Below, piece after piece: positions 6,556 through 6,669 of a stretch of 6,669 bases of DNA. Each line of letters begins with the position of its first letter. The stretch's first letter is position 1. Source of the DNA: Alphaproteobacteria bacterium (lineage in GTDB: Bacteria; Pseudomonadota; Alphaproteobacteria; Paracaedibacterales; CAIULA01); NCBI GenBank assembly GCA_019751935.1, contig JAIEMR010000034.1, positions 1 through 6,669 on the forward strand. The letters run 5' to 3'. The position numbers and the translations under genes are program-made. The notes below the pieces were generated by a model that saw only the letters and a program-made list of their open reading frames with translations, had not been told where the DNA came from and ran no database searches.

Positions 6556-6568
6556 GGCGCTTATGAAT

Positions 6569-6655
6569 GCGGTCGTGGCGGAATTGGTAGACGCGCAGCG
6601 TTGAGGTCGCTGTGGGGTAACTCCCGTGGAAGTTCGAGTCTTCTCGACCGCACCA
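6569..6655 (+). tRNA. tRNA-Leu, anticodon GAG
   Basis: The 87-base gene folds as a class II tRNA. The acceptor stem GCGGTCG (6569-6575) pairs with CGACCGC (6645-6651), followed by discriminator A and an encoded CCA (6653-6655). The D arm contains GGTAGACG. The anticodon stem CAGCG/CGCTG (6596-6600 and 6608-6612) encloses the loop TTGAGGT, with anticodon GAG at 6603-6605, which decodes CUC and CUU leucine codons. A long variable arm (about 6613-6627) carries GGG/CCC pairing, as expected for leucine. The T arm contains TTCGAGT, with one G-T pair in its stem. It lies 64 bases downstream of glnA on the same strand. Confidence 0.97.
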
Positions 6656-6669
6656 CTATGACAAAAATG

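Noticed and set aside
6658..6669. ATGACAAAAATG at the right edge as the start of another gene
   Set aside because: Only four codons are visible and there is no ribosome-binding site; it cannot be judged from this window.

Overview
This AT-rich window looks like chromosomal DNA from an alphaproteobacterium. The best clue is the glutamine synthetase: its metal-site segment reads HHHEVAAAQHE, which I recall as the form found in alphaproteobacterial (rhizobial-type) GlnA, with one residue fewer than the enterobacterial segment. The strong AT bias, two TTG-started reading frames and an unrecognised secreted protein would fit a host-associated lineage such as the Holosporales, but that placement is inference.

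Layout. Bases 1-182 hold the 3' end of an unidentified plus-strand gene. Its stop overlaps, in an ATGA junction, the start of a small-conductance mechanosensitive (MscS-family) channel gene (179-1348). The channel gene runs head-on into mutS on the minus strand (stop at 1245), and the two coding regions share 104 bp. mutS reads leftwards to 1245 from a start near 3899. A short, very AT-rich divergent intergenic region follows, with an 8-bp perfect inverted repeat. Next comes a plus-strand gene for an unrecognised exported protein (4124-4966), a 113-bp gap, and glnA (5080-6504, TTG start). A tRNA-Leu(GAG) gene with encoded CCA (6569-6655) closes the window, preceded by a plausible sigma-70 promoter.

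The genes do not form one pathway. They cover osmotic-shock protection (MscS), mismatch repair (MutS), nitrogen assimilation (GlnA), an exported protein of unknown role, and translation (tRNA-Leu). The most notable observation is that GlnA, although it has the sequence features of the adenylylation-regulated GSI-beta class, carries Phe404 where the adenylylated Tyr (Tyr397 in enteric GlnA) belongs, and the loop around it is rewritten. No glnB lies directly upstream of it, although many alphaproteobacteria have a glnB-glnA pair. I saw no mobile element, CRISPR array or multi-gene novel system here.
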